Assembly (NCBI RefSeq): GCF_022539505.1
Contig: NC_061510.1
Coordinates: forward strand, 397,836,249-397,900,248
Reading direction: 5' to 3'
Origin: Lolium rigidum
Taxonomy: Eukaryota > Streptophyta > Magnoliopsida > Poales > Poaceae
DNA: 64,000 nt
Shown: in pieces, positions 20,450 through 32,127 of the stretch
Numbering within the stretch: position 1 is the stretch's first letter
Layout of the letters: each line of letters opens with the position of its first letter
The notes under the pieces: generated by a model
The model's input: the letters and a program-made list of their open reading frames with translations, nothing else
What the model was told of the DNA's origin: nothing
Databases searched by the model: none
Made by a program: the position numbers and the translations under genes

Positions 20450-22921
20450 AATTACTGAGCCCATCTTAATGGCTATAAAGAAAGCACTTCTTGGGAGATA
20501 ACCATGTTTTATTTTACTACAGTACTTTTGTTTTATATTTGAGTATTGGAAGTTGTTACTACTGTAGCAACCTCTCCTTATCTTATTTTATTGCATTATT
20601 GTGCCAAGTAAAGTCTTTGATAGCAAGGTTGATACTAGATTTGGATTATTGCGCAGAAATAGATTTCTGTCTGTCACGAATTTGGGCAGGGTTCTCTGTA
20701 GGTAACTCAGAAAAATCTGCAAATTTACGTGCGTGATCCTCAGATATGTACGCAACTTTCATTCAATTTGAGCTTTTTCATCTGAGCAAGTTAAGTGCCC
20801 TCGGAAAATTCGTCTTTACGGACTGTTCTGCTTTTGACAGATTCTGCCTTTTATTTCGCATTGCCTCGTTTTGTCGTGTTGGATGGATTTCTTTGTTCCA
20901 TTAACTTCCAGGTAGCTTTGTGCAATGTCCGAAGTGTTAAGAATGATTGTGTTACCTCTGAACATGTGAATTTTTGATTATGCACTAACCCTCTAATGAG
21001 TTTGTTTTAAGTTTGGTGTGGAGGAAGTTTTCAAGGGTCAAGAGAGGAGGATGATATACTATGATCAAGAAGAGTGAAGAGTCTAAGCTTGGGGATGCCC
21101 CGTGTTTCATCCCTGCATATTTCAAGAAGACTCAAGCATCTAAGCTTGGGGATGCCCAAGGCATCCCCTTCTTCATCGACAACTTATCAGGTTTCTTCTC
21201 TTGAAACTATATTTTTATTCGGTCACATCTTATGTACTTTACTTGGAGCGTCTGTTTGCTTTTTGTTTTGTTTGAATAAATTCATGCTTGTGTGGGAGAT
21301 AGACATGCTCTGCTGTTGCGTATGAACACATGTGTTCTTAGCTTTATCTTTAATGTTCATGGCGAAGGTTGAAACCGCTTCGTTAATTGCTATATGGTTG
21401 GAAACAGAAAATGCTGCATGTGGTAATTGGTATAATGTCTTGAATAATTTGATACTTGGCAATTGTTGTGCTCATATAGATCATGTTTAAGCTCTTGCAT
21501 CATGTACTTTGCACCCATTAATGAAGAACTACATAGAGCTTGTTAAAATTTGGTTTGCATGATTGGTCTCTAGAGTCTAGATATTTTCTGGTTAAGGTGT
21601 TTGAACAACAAGGAAGACGATGTAAAGTCTTATAATACTTACAATATGTTCATATGTGAGTCTTGCTGCACCGTTTTATACATGAGTTTGCTTCAAACAA
21701 CCTTGCTAGCCTAGCCTTGTATTGAGAGGAATTCTTCTCATGCATCCAAATCCTTGAGCCAATAACCATGCCATTTGTGTCCACCATACCTACCTACCAC
21801 ATGGTATTTTTCTGCCATTCCAAGCAAATACTTCATGTGCTACCTTTAAACAATTCAAAAGCTATTATCTCTTATTTGTGTCAATGTTTTATAGCTCATG
21901 AGGAAGTATGTGGTGTTTTATCTTTCGATCTTGTCATTTACTTCGGACAGACTTTCACCAATGGACTAGTGGCATATCCGCTTATCCAATAACTTTGCAA
22001 AAAGAGCTGGCAATGGGGTGCCCAGCCCCAATTAATTAACTTTCATTAATAATTATCTTCACATGTTTTGCTCTGATTCATCGATAGCAACTTAATTTTG
22101 CAAATAGACACTCCTTCATGGTATGTGAATGTTGGAAGGCACCCGAGGATTCGGTTAGCCATGGCTTGTGTAAGCAAAAGGTTGGGAGGAGTGTCATCTA
22201 TCAATAATGAAACTAAAATACATGTGTAAACAAAAGAGAAGAGGGATGATCTACCTTGCTGGTAGAGATAACGTCCTTCATGGGAGCCGCTCTTGAAAGT
22301 CTGGTTGATGAGGTAGTTAGATTACCCGCTACCATTCGTTGACAATAACAAACTCCTCTCAAAACTTTACTTTTATGCTCTCTATATGATTTCAAAACTT
22401 GAAAAGCTCTAGCACATGATTTAATCCCTGCTTCCCTCTGCAAAGGGCCTTTCTTTTACTTTATGTTGAGTCAGTTTACCTACTTCTTTCTATCTTAGAA
22501 GCAAACACTTGTGTAAACTGTGTGCATTGATTCTTACATGTTTACCTATTGCACTTGTTATATTGCTTTATCTTGACAACTATCCATGAGATATACATGT
22601 TGCAAGTTGAAAGCAATTGCTTGAAACTTAATCATCCTTTGTGTTGCTTCAATGCCTTCTACTTTGAATCTATTGCTTTATGAGTAACTCTTATGCAAGT
22701 CCTATTGATGCTTGTCTTGAAAGTATTATTCATGAAAAGTCTCTGCTATCTGATTCATTTGTTTACTCATTATCTTCATCATTGCTACGAATCGCTGCAT
22801 TCATCTCATATGCTTTACAATAATGTTGATCAAGATTATGTTGGTAGCATGTCACTTAAGAAATTATCATTGTTATCGTTTACCTACTCGAGGACGAGTA
22901 GGAACTAAGCTTAGGGATGCT
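20450..22921 (+). other. Non-coding 3' internal region of element B with polypurine tract
   Basis: No protein-like frame. Blocks match the inverted internal region of element A in the same order. The region ends in GAACTAAGCTTAGGGATGCT directly before the 3' LTR; the AAGCTTAGGGA part is the polypurine tract. Confidence 0.7.
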
Positions 22922-24455
22922 TGATACGTCTCCAACGTATCTATAATTTCTTATGTTCCATGCTAGTTTTATGACAATACCTACATGTTTTGTTCACACT
23001 TTATATCGTTTTTATGCGTTTTCCGGAACTAACCTATTGACGAGATGCCGAAGTGCCGCTCTCGTTTTCTATTGTTTTTGGTTTCAGAAATCCTAGTAAG
23101 GAAATATTCTCGGAATTGGACGAAATCAACGCCCAGCATCTTAGAATCACACGAAGCTTCCAGAACACCCGAGAACCGCCAGAGGAGGGCCCTGTGGGCC
23201 CCAGATGATAGGCTAGCGTGGCCAGGGGGTGGGCCGCGCCCCCCTACTGTGTCGTCGCCTCGTCAGCCCTCCGACTCCACCTCTTCGCCTATTTAAGCCT
23301 CCTCGACCTAAAACCTCGAGACGAAAAAGCCACGGTACGAGAAACCTTCCAGAGCCGCCGCCATCGCGAAGCCAAGATCCGGGGACAGGAGTCTCTGTTC
23401 CGGCACGCCGCCGGGACGGGGAAGTTCCCCCGGAAGGCTCCTCCATCGACACCACCGCCATCTTCATCAACGCTGATGTCTCCCATGAGGAGGGAGTAGT
23501 TCTCCATCGAGGCTAAGGGCTGTACCGGTAGCTATGTGGTTAATCTCTCTCTCATGTACCCCAATACAATGATCTCATGAATTGCCTTGCATAATTGAGA
23601 TCCATATGATGAGCATTGTATCACTATTAGTCTATGTGCTACTCTTGTGATGTTATTAAATTATTCTATTCCTCCTTCACGGTGTAATGGTGACAGTGTG
23701 TGCATCGTGTAGTACTTGGCGTAGGTTATGATCGTAATCTCTTGTAGGTTATGGAGTTAATTATTACTATGATAGTATTGATGTGATTTATTCCCCCTTC
23801 ATAGTGTAAAGATGATAGTGTGTATGCTATGTTAGTACTCGGGTTAAATTGCAAAGATATATTATGCTCTAAAGGTTACTTAAATATGAATGCCGAATGT
23901 TGTGGAGCTTGCTAACTCCGGCATTGAGGTGCTCTTGTAGCCCTACACAACGAATGGTGTTCATTATCAAACAAGAGTATATGTAGCACAAAGGAAGAGA
24001 ACTTATTTATTTATGTGATCAATGTTGAGAGTGTCCACTAGTGAAAGTATGATCCCTAGGCCTTGTTTCCAAATACCGCAATCATCGCTTGTTTACTCGT
24101 TTCTATCGCATCTTTACTTCCCGCAATATTACTACCATCAACCGCACGCCGGCAAGCACTTTTTACGGCGCCGTTACTACTGCTCATATTCATTCATACC
24201 ACTTGTATTTCACTATCTCTTCGCCGAACTAGTGCACCTATACATCCGACAAGTGTATTAGGTGTGTTGGGGACACAAGAGACTTCTTGTATCGTGATTG
24301 CGGTGGTTGCTTGAGAGGGATATCTTTGACCTCTTCCTCCCTGAGTTCGATAAACCTTAGGTGATCCACTTAAGGGAAACTTGCTGCTGTTCTACAAACC
24401 TCTGCTCTTGGAGGCCCAACACTGTCTACAAGAATAGAAGCACCTGTAGACATCA
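22922..24455 (+). repeat. 3' LTR of element B
   Basis: 1534 bases from TGATACGTCTCC to GTAGACATCA, uninterrupted. It supplies the pre-insertion sequence for the solo-LTR site in the 5' LTR. AGGCA (24456-24460) follows. Confidence 0.9.
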
Positions 24456-25027
24456 AGGCACCGAAAACATCTCTCCGAGCCCAACGCTTAAAGGCGAGAC
24501 TACGCTCGAGTCCTTCCTTCCGAAGCAAAGGCGATGGCTCGTGGCCAGGGCGGCCGCCGTGACCCACCTGCACCCAGTCTTCGTCATCTCCAAGAACGTC
24601 AGCAGCAGCAAAGAGGCCGCCACAGGGCTCCGTTGATGCCTCCTCAACATGGCACACATCATCGGTGCCACGGACCGAGCTAAAAACAACGTCATTGGAG
24701 GAGGCCAACGGCGATTACGGAGCCAACTCTTCATCGTCGCCATCCTCGTCAGAGCCCAATGAAGCAGTCCAAAGCAAGCTCAGGGCCGACATCGCATCAC
24801 CGGCGGGAAGTGGCACCTCGGCAGGGTCACCCAAGGCAACCGGCAGCAATGACAAGAAGCCGAGCCCCTCGACCAACACGGCAGGGTCACAAAGCAGATC
24901 GTCGGGAGTGCAAGGACCAGTTGAGGAGCTGCCGCCATTGCCGTCCTATGGCGGTGGCGAGGAAAGCTCGCCTTCGCCTTGTGCCGCCCCACACAGGCCA
25001 CCAACCCCGTGCACAAGATGCCGCCTT
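24456..25027 (-). pseudogene. LINE ORF1 remnant, upstream half
   Basis: On the minus strand, a frame from 24708 down to 24456 reads through acidic sequence (DVLGDDEDWVQVGHGG) and then LERSLAFKRWARRDVFG, the conserved lead-in to the zinc knuckles of plant LINE ORF1. It stops exactly at element B and continues in register at 16397 with CLECDHQ. The cysteine expected three residues before the junction is Val. Upstream (24709-25027) the frame is disrupted and rich in Ala/Pro/Ser. The remnant ends at a CACTA terminus at 25028. Confidence 0.65.
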
Positions 25028-25473
25028 CACTAGTGGAAAACAAGCCTAATGTCGCGGGTCGTATGACCCTTTTGTCGTGGGCGGCAAGCCGCGACAAGGG
25101 AGGCGCGACAAAAGGTCCCCCTTTTGTCGCGGGTCGCTTACGACCCGCGACATAAGGTCCACCACGTGGCAGCCGCGGGGCGCAGGGGACAGGCCCTTTG
25201 TCGCGGGTGGTATTACCACCCGCGACAAAAGGCCCTCTACGTGGCGGGCGCACAACGCCGCCGCTTTAGGGTTTGAGAGGTGCAGCACCCCCCCCCCCCC
25301 CGCCACCGACCGCCCTGTTATTTCATTTTTTTCATTCGAAAATAAAAGTTGGATATATTTGTACGCTACTAGAAGTGGTACACGTTCATTCATTATATAT
25401 ATAAATCGATCAAACAAATATTGGAAGCAAAAGTCGATTCCCCTTACATGTATATTCCTCTTACATATATATA
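25028..25473 (+). mobile_element. CACTA transposon terminus with subterminal inverted repeats
   Basis: CACTAGTGGAAAACAAGCC is a typical grass CACTA terminal repeat. It is followed by at least five copies, in both orientations, of GTCGCGGGT / ACCCGCGACAAAAGG (25050-25235), the subterminal transposase-binding type of repeat. The element runs into the gap at 25474; no transposase is seen. Confidence 0.65.
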
Positions 25474-25573
25474 NNNNNNNNNNNNNNNNNNNNNNNNNNN
25501 NNNNNNNNNNNNNNNNNNNNNNNNNNNNNNNNNNNNNNNNNNNNNNNNNNNNNNNNNNNNNNNNNNNNNNNNN
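25474..25573. other. Assembly gap of 100 N
   Basis: Exactly 100 undetermined bases, placed inside repeat sequence. Confidence 0.99.
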
Positions 25574-25936
25574 ACCCTAAATCGTCGTGGATCTCATATG
25601 CTTTATCTTGATCAAGCAGGACCACCATATATTCGGCCACCTTGGACGAATCATGGGTGGATCGGCTCCATGAGCCGATTCACAGGATAACCTGAGAGCC
25701 GATCGAGGCTCGTATTTAACGTGTACGTGTGTGCCCCGCAGGAAACTAAGCGAGGCATCATCTACACCTTCCCGACCGGTATAGGTCAGGTGGCACGCCC
25801 TTGCAATTTGCATCGGCGCGCGACCAGGAGGCTTTGCGGGCCGTCGCTCTGAGGGACTGGGGCCAGCCGCAGCCCTAGTTGTTCCCGGCTCTACGGTGTT
25901 GACCAGTCGCTGCCCGTCGGTGGGTTTCTGACGTCA
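25574..25936 (+). mobile_element. LTR 3'-end fragment
   Basis: GC-rich sequence ending GGGTTTCTGACGTCAACA, the form of an LTR end in grass Ty3 elements. Left side lost in the gap; no primer site can be recognised after it. Family not assigned. Confidence 0.4.
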
Positions 25937-26753
25937 ACAAAAACCACCCCCTCGCCCCCAGGCCCCAGCCTCCAAAGCCCAAATCCAAACCCAGTATACA
26001 CATGTGTATGGGTATACCATATATTTGCCAGTTGCCACCAACATCTCCACCTCCACGTTCGTAGACGTCGGCCGCCCGGCCAGCCGATCCCATGTTCGCA
26101 TCTTCAAACCCTCGTAGACCACGTCCGGCCACCTGCCAGCGTCAACTCTTTGGCCGGTCAGGCCGGCTACATGTCCGGCGTAGACCAAAGAAGACATCTG
26201 CTAAGCCCCCCCACACTTCCTCGGACTATCTTGCGTTCGTGGACGTACTATCTGGCCCATAGACTATTGTGCTTAAACATGTTTGTGTGTGTTTTAGAAT
26301 TGTCCAGTCAATTCTGATGTAATTGCATAAACACCGGATTTGGCAGTGTGTGAGTGCATCATCTAGTGTGTGCAACTTATGTAGCAGTATGGGAGTAGAG
26401 ATGAGATGTGTAACAGCAGATTGGAAGGTACGACTGGGAAGAATGTTGTGTCGAGGCGGTCTTGTAAAAGAAGAGCTGCAGCTGTGTATCAGTCTTCAGT
26501 TAAGCTGAAAAGAAAGGGCACCCAAAGTTATAGGGGGCTGGAAAATTTTACTTGTCTCCTCTCTATTTCCTTCGCCTGAAACGTGATCTGTATGTGTGTT
26601 CACTCTGAAGAGAGAGACCAACGTAGCTCTTGTTGGTCCCGACATAGACCACGTAGAGAAATCGCATCTGCTACGTCCCGCCACTTCAGCGGAGTGTCTT
26701 GCGCTCGTGGCTAGACTGTCCATCCCGTAGGCTGCGTAATACTTTTCTGCACC
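25937..26753. other. Intergenic, with a diverged internal duplication
   Basis: Sequence around 26115-26260 (TAGACCA...CATCTGCTA...CTTGCGTTCGTGG) recurs in diverged form at 26640-26720. No gene or transposon ends seen. Confidence 0.4.
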
Positions 26754-26986
26754 GTAAAGAAGTGTACTCAAATTGTTGTGCATGTACCGCACTAGTGATC
26801 ACTGTATATTTCCAAAGTGTGTGTACAAGGCATTATATAGAGAGAGTACACGGGGAAGAGGATAGACACGCACATCACACACACACTAGCTGCGGTTCCA
26901 GATCCTAGCTATACGGGCGGCGTAGTCGATCATGGGCCTGCATGCACGCCATGCAGGGTTTAGATTAGGATGGAGAGTGTCCTTCA
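26754..26986 (-). repeat. 3' LTR of the Copia element
   Basis: On the minus strand starts TGAAGGACACTC at 26986. Pairs with 28971-29200. Confidence 0.7.
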
Positions 26987-28140
26987 GTGTTAGCGGGAGG
27001 CTCATGGACGGTGAGACTGGAGCGAAACTCGACGAAAGCAGCAGATGGTAGTCCATTGGTGAAAATGTCGGCGTACTGAGAAGCCGTGGGGATGTGCAGA
27101 ACCCAAACTTCACCAATCTGAACCTTGTCGCGGACGAAGTGGATGTCGATCTCAATATGTTTTGTCCGCAGATGTTGTACTGGATTCACAGACAAATAAA
27201 CCGCAAAGACATTATCACAATACACGACAATCGATCGAACAATAGGACGATGCAACTCATGCAATAGATTACGGATCCAACAACTTTCAGCAACCACATG
27301 AGCGACCGCACGATACTCACGTTCAGCACTCGACCTGGACACGGGTAGTTGGCATTTGGAAGACCATGAAATGAGATTATCCCTGAGGAAGACACAAAAC
27401 CCCGAAGTGGAGCGGCGAGTGTCGGGGCACCCGGCCCAATCTGCATCGGAGTAGGTGATAAGAGAAGTGGTGGAGGAAGGAGTGGTGTGGGTACCAAGAT
27501 CAAGAGTGCCCTTGATATACCGAATGATCCGCTTGATAAGATTGAGGTGAGAGGTGCGGGGCGCATGCATGAACAAACAAGCTTGCTGGACCGCATAAGA
27601 GATTTCTTGGCGAGTTAAGGTGAGATATTGTAGGGCCCCGGTAAGGCTACGATAGTGAGTAGGATCGTCTAGAAGATCGCCATCGAGAAGGGATAGTTTA
27701 GAACCAGATTCGACGAGTGTTTTAATGGGATTGCAGTCATGCATACCGGCGCGGTGAATGATATCGAGGGTGTACTGGCGCTGAGATAAATGGAGACCAG
27801 TAGAAGTACGTGTGATAGAGATTCCTAAGAAGTGACTGAGAGAGCCTAGATCAGTCATCGAAAATTCTGCACTAAGAGTGGAGATGATCTTGGAGTGGAA
27901 GGAGGTTGATGATGGCGTAAGTACTATGTCCTCGACATATAACAGTAGGTAGGCAACATCTGTGGAAGAGTAGAAAATAAAGAGAGGAATCAGAGCGGGA
28001 GGAAGTGACACCGAGAGTGGCGATGAAAGTTGCAAATCTGGTGAACCAGGCGTGAGGTGCTTGTTTCAAAACGTACAAGGATTTGCGCAAAATACATACA
28101 TGAGAAGGTGCCGAAGGTTCTTGGGGCACACATTCACAAC
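26965..28140 (-). pseudogene. Copia reverse transcriptase and RNase H remnant
   Basis: Minus-strand frames give the Copia RT motif RKSLYVLKQAPHAWF (about 28100), then after a frameshift LLLYVEDIVL (catalytic YVDD changed to YVED), LGSLSHFLGI, and RSLTGALQYLTLTRQEISYAV. RNase H follows with TYSDADWAGCPDTRRSTSG and a CDNVFAVYLSVNP block, ending near LTVHEPPANT at the 3' LTR. At least one frameshift (about 28030) is needed. The upstream palm region, integrase and protease are deleted. Reverse transcription by this copy is not possible. Confidence 0.85.
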
Positions 28141-28399
28141 TGAATCGGAGGCTCCCAATAGCTGTAACAGCACAACAAGAACAAATCAACCACAAGCAAC
28201 TAGGGTTTTCCAAATAGAACACTAGCAAAGGGGCCCTCAAGCAAATGAGGGGGAAATGTAAATCGCTTCGGTGAAGATATAGATCGGGGTATTCTCCTTC
28301 GATTCTACAAAGATCAAGAGCCTTGGATGGTTTGAGGAGGAGATCTAGTGAATCTTGTGTTTTCTTGGTGGCTCAACAATGGTGGATGAACTTGAGATG

Positions 28400-28945
28400 A
28401 AATGAGCGATGGTGAGGGAGTTCTGGCGCAGATCATGGAGGTCGCTGATTATGTGGACGGCGCGCTGCTGTTTATTGCTGAGGAAGATTACAACGAGTGC
28501 GGAGTAGAGCTACTGAGCAGTGCGCGAGGAGTCCATGATCATGCCGGTGAGCTCCGGCGAGATGGTGTCGTAGATCTGCCGCTTCAAGATCAGATCGACA
28601 GTGCGCCAGTCGGGATCTGGATCGGCCGGCGCTTCTCCGTTGATGTGGTCCAGGGCGCCGCATTCCTCGATGGCCAGCTCCATGAGGTTGCGCCACTACG
28701 AGCCGGAGGAGAGCTCCAAGGTGCGCTTGATGATGTTGGTGATCTGAACACCCCTCATCATATAGGAAAGGGTGAGTGGAGGAGCAAGGAAAACTGGGAA
28801 CCGGGAGCACCTAGGGGATCGGCCAGCCAGCGGAGGCAGCGGCCGGTGGCGCCGGTGGCGGAAGAGGCGGCACAGGGGTGGGCGCCGTGGTGGAGAGCAC
28901 GGCAGCAACCGTGGCGTCGGAGGCAGCAGGAGGAGGAGCCGCCAT
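28400..28945 (-). pseudogene. Copia gag remnant
   Basis: Starts at ATG 28945 (MAAPPPAASDATVAAV...), 16 bases after the primer site, with a Pro/Ala-rich leader. A frameshift at about 28800 is followed by a UBN2-type gag block (NIIKRTLELSSGSYSQWRNL, then ALDHINGEAPADPDPDW and an ILKRQIYDTISPEL segment), after which the frame is broken. The reading frame on the opposite strand here is a shadow. Confidence 0.65.
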
Positions 28946-28970
28946 AGGATGGGAAACTAAACTAATACCA

Positions 28971-29200
28971 TGTAAAGAAGTGTACTCAAATTGTTGTGCA
29001 TAAACTGCACTAATGATCAATGTATATTTCCAAAGTGTGTACAAGGCATTATAGAGAGAGTACACGGGGAACAGGATAGACAAGCACATCACACACACTA
29101 GCTACGGTTCCAGATCCTAGCTATACGGGCGGCGTACGTCGATCATGGGCCTGCATGCACGCCATGCAGGGTTTAGATTAGGATGGAGGCCTAGTCTTCA
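28971..29200 (-). repeat. 5' LTR of the Copia element
   Basis: Partner of 26754-26986. The LTR end lies next to the primer-binding site on the left. Confidence 0.7.
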
Positions 29201-29378
29201 GGGAGTGTTCTTATTTGTCTAACATGCACTGCCTGTCAGTATGAACATTGTCAACAGCCTAGACTATCCGGCGAGTGGGTGGTCGGACACTGCTTTCGTG
29301 CACACCATCGTTACTGTACGCCGCCAGCCATCAACGCACCACCATTAATGCACGCTGCCGTACGGCCTGATTTTGTTA

Positions 29379-29663
29379 GAGCAATTCCAATAGTGTAGCC
29401 AGCTGCTAGCTATAAGCCAAGTGCCATGTCATCTATAGCTAACATAGAGCCAACATATACAATAGTGAGCTATGAAAGTGTAGTACTTTTACAATACATG
29501 GCCCACCTTTTAGTCTCACATAGTGCCTAGGAGCACGTGCTAGAGCTGGCTACAAGATAATAGCCCACTTACCTTCTCTCTCCTCTTCTCTTTCCTCCAA
29601 CTAAGCACAAATACTATATTTAATTTCTTATAGCCCGCTGACTCAGCCTTATTGTACATGCTC
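29379..29663. mobile_element. Tourist-like MITE (285 bp)
   Basis: Flanked by TTA on both sides (29376-29378, 29664-29666). Ends are GAGCAATTCCAATAGTG and, reversed, GAGCATGTACAATAAGG. AT-rich, no coding potential. Confidence 0.75.
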
Positions 29664-29990
29664 TTAGTCATCACTGCTTGCTGTGCCTACTGGCTGGCAT
29701 GCCGTTGCGTTGCCGTGGCTCGCGCCGGCCATGAATGCCATCGTCCAGCAAAGCGACCACGGATGAGATAACAACGGTGTGCTACTCATACCTATATGTA
29801 CCTTACAGATTGTACAATTTATTTGGGTCATACGGGTTTTATACAGAACAACGCGTACCCATTGTGTTTTAATAACGAAGGGTTATCGAGTGATCTCAGC
29901 CGTCCTTGTGTTTGAGTTTGCTCTGAGTTTGGAAGGAGGGGGTTGTACTGGAGCAGATGTCATAAGACAAAATAATTAGAGAAAAACCTT

Positions 29991-30356
29991 AATTTGGTCT
30001 ATGAAGTTGTCACAATGTGCATTTTGATCATGAACTTGCAAATCGTGAATTCTGGATCACGAAGTTGCCCCGCGTGAGTATTTTGGTCACTCCATCACAG
30101 TGACCGTTAGTTTGCTGGCGTGGTCAACGTTTTTTTTCAAATTGGCCCCTAAAATTTATGTTTTCTAATTTTTTAGTCCTCGGTTTAACTTTTTAGGGGG
30201 CAATTTACAAAAAAATAGTTGGCCACATCAGCAAACTAATATTGACCGTGCCGGAACGACCAATACTCTAGCGTGAGGCAACTTATTGACCCACAATTCA
30301 CGATTTGCAAGTCCGTGATCAAAGTTCACACCCGAGGCAACTTCATAGACCAAATT
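29991..30356. mobile_element. Fold-back MITE with about 170-bp inverted repeats
   Basis: The left arm starts AATTTGGTCTATGAAGTTG; the right arm is its reverse complement ending at 30356. The arms stay similar over about 170 bases each around a short centre near 30170. No clear target duplication. Confidence 0.7.
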
Positions 30357-31169
30357 GGACGGTGGAGTATTTGCACAAGGCCAGGTCCTTGGGATCTCTT
30401 AGTGCTGCAACGCTAGGTGACAGCTGCTATCTGGTAATCTGAATAATCTGTAAGGGTGAGTTTTGACTTTAGAGCCTCTCCTTCATTCCGGTCAATTCGT
30501 TTTAGTCACAGCTGATTCAGCTGCTGATGCTGACACTAGCTAGAGCCTCTTTGCTATTTCCCTTACTTGTTTACGTACCTTCTGCTCTTTTGCATATCTC
30601 TATCTCTATCTCTATCTCTACTACTTAAAAAGAAGGAACGTGTTCCCCCTTCTCCCCCTACTTTCGTCGTCCTTTGGTCGTCCAACGTCACCCCGCGTAC
30701 CCCTTCGTTCTGAAGCGAGGAGGACCCCTCCCCTGAACGAAACAACGCCAGTCGGACACGCCGCCATCCCCCTTGATCTTAGGCCACCGGAGCCTCCGCC
30801 CTCCTCCTGACGATGGAACAGAACCTCCGCTACACGAAATCCCCTATTCCAGTTTTCCACCTGCGACGCGTCCCTTCACATCGCATGGGCAAGGACACGG
30901 GTAGGGCGAACAGGATCTTGCCTAAAGGTTTCATCTTCAAAGGATCCCTTCACACCGCATGGGCAATGACACTGGGAGGGCGACCAGGACCTTCACGGCC
31001 GAAGGTTTCATCTTCAAACTTGGTGTTCTTGTTCAAAATCTGAGGTATAAACCCTAGCCCTCCAGATCGGTTGTCCATTTGGTGATTCCCCCTTTCAAAT
31101 CCTCCAACCAGCCTCCATTTTCGGAACAGGAGTCCGACCAGATTGGATCGCATCGGCGGGGTTCGTGAG

Positions 31170-31550
31170 AGGGGATAATGGTGGGGAGGAAACGGAAGGC
31201 GGAGACCGCAGGGGAGTAGGGGCTAGCCTACATCGATGCAGCTCGGAGCCATACGTCGTCTACCATGGCAGGAGGAGGTGGAGGAAGAATGGGATTCATT
31301 GCCTTGCAGGGCGTGGAACCATTACCTCCTCCAGATCCAGGTACACCCTCTACGCAGCAAATTCTTGGTCGCTTTCTCTTGCCCAAATCGATTGGTTTTG
31401 GTGGATTTTAACATGGGTTTCTCTTGTGCAGATGATGATGATGGCGTGCCTCACCAGCGTTAGTGACTTGGTGGCGTTTAAGCTCTCAGGGACCTGAAGA
31501 TCGACAAGCGTTGCCTCGTGCTCAAGATGGTGAGTACACCAATGCTCTCT
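31170..31550 (+). pseudogene. Possible captured exons of an unrecognised gene
   Basis: GC-rich, 5'-UTR-like sequence from about 31050 leads into MAGGGGGRMGFIALQGVEPLPPPDP and a GT donor at about 31341 (CCAG|GTACACC). A second coding-like piece at about 31480-31530 ends KIDKRCLVLKM before GTGAGT. The exon-intron look, and position just inside the Helitron 5' end, suggest a captured first exon and promoter. I do not recognise the gene. Confidence 0.35.
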
Positions 31551-32127
31551 TGATGCATCTTCTTTGGGGAGGTGCTAGATTGATTTCATTGTATGGAAAT
31601 TGTGTTCCATTCTCTTGGAAGAATATATGATTTAGTCAACATGTTGAGGACGATATGCCAGTTCAATTCTCCCTGAAGTTGCTGGCAGTTGATTGATAGT
31701 GAATCCTTTGTTGTTGAACAGGAGTAATTCATAGGGGATGGATTTCATTGCCTGTAGACAATTCAATTAGCAGCAAGCATGCCATAGTTGTTTATTTATC
31801 AACCACATGCATGCATAAATTGTTTATCTGCCAACCCTTCCTTCCTATACCTTCTGGTGCTACACATATTTCGGTTTGGATGTCACAAAATGAAGACAAT
31901 GCAGATAATGTAACAGATAACACCGGAGGGTGAAAATATACCTTCTGATGCATCTTTTTTTGGCTTCAAGCCCGCTACTGAAGGTCGAATCAATGTGGAC
32001 TGTAACAGATAATACCGGGGGGTGAAAATATACCTATCATCTTGTGCGGCAGTGATATAGAAGATGTGATTTACAGATGAGATAACAAGTGATACATGGG
32101 TGGTTGCGTGTGTGTTAATTTTTATTT

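Larger units (their letters stand above)
16398..24455 (+). mobile_element. Element B: non-autonomous Athila-type LTR retrotransposon with a novel membrane-protein ORF
   Basis: Complete element on the + strand. The 5' LTR is 16398-17887 plus 19497-19535 (1529 bases, split by a solo LTR). A perfect tRNA-Asp primer site lies at 19546-19563, then one 248-codon ORF (19703-20449), about 2.5 kb of non-coding DNA, a purine tract, and the 3' LTR 22922-24455 (1534 bases). The AGGCA duplication flanks it. The two LTRs differ at only a few positions per hundred bases, so the insertion is fairly recent. It has no gag, protease, reverse transcriptase or integrase and must be mobilised in trans. Element A shares the related LTR start, the primer-site type and the 3' internal blocks. 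Confidence 0.9.
26754..29200 (-). mobile_element. Internally deleted Ty1/Copia retrotransposon with 230-bp LTRs
   Basis: Direct repeats at 26754-26986 and 28971-29200 are about 90% alike and define short LTRs. On the minus strand the 5' LTR (right) is followed by a Met-type primer site (TGGTATTAGT at 28970-28961), a gag start at 28945, then after a deletion a reverse-transcriptase/RNase H segment, then the 3' LTR. Protease and integrase are missing. No matching 5-base target duplication is visible (GGGAG on the right). Confidence 0.75.

Noticed and set aside
24665..25049. + strand frames of about 100-120 codons
   Set aside because: They lie opposite the LINE ORF1 upstream half, which has the conserved LERSLAFKRWAR lead-in on the minus strand.
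28402..28947. 181-codon + strand frame
   Set aside because: Antisense to the Copia gag remnant, whose UBN2-type motifs and start position after the primer site fix the strand.
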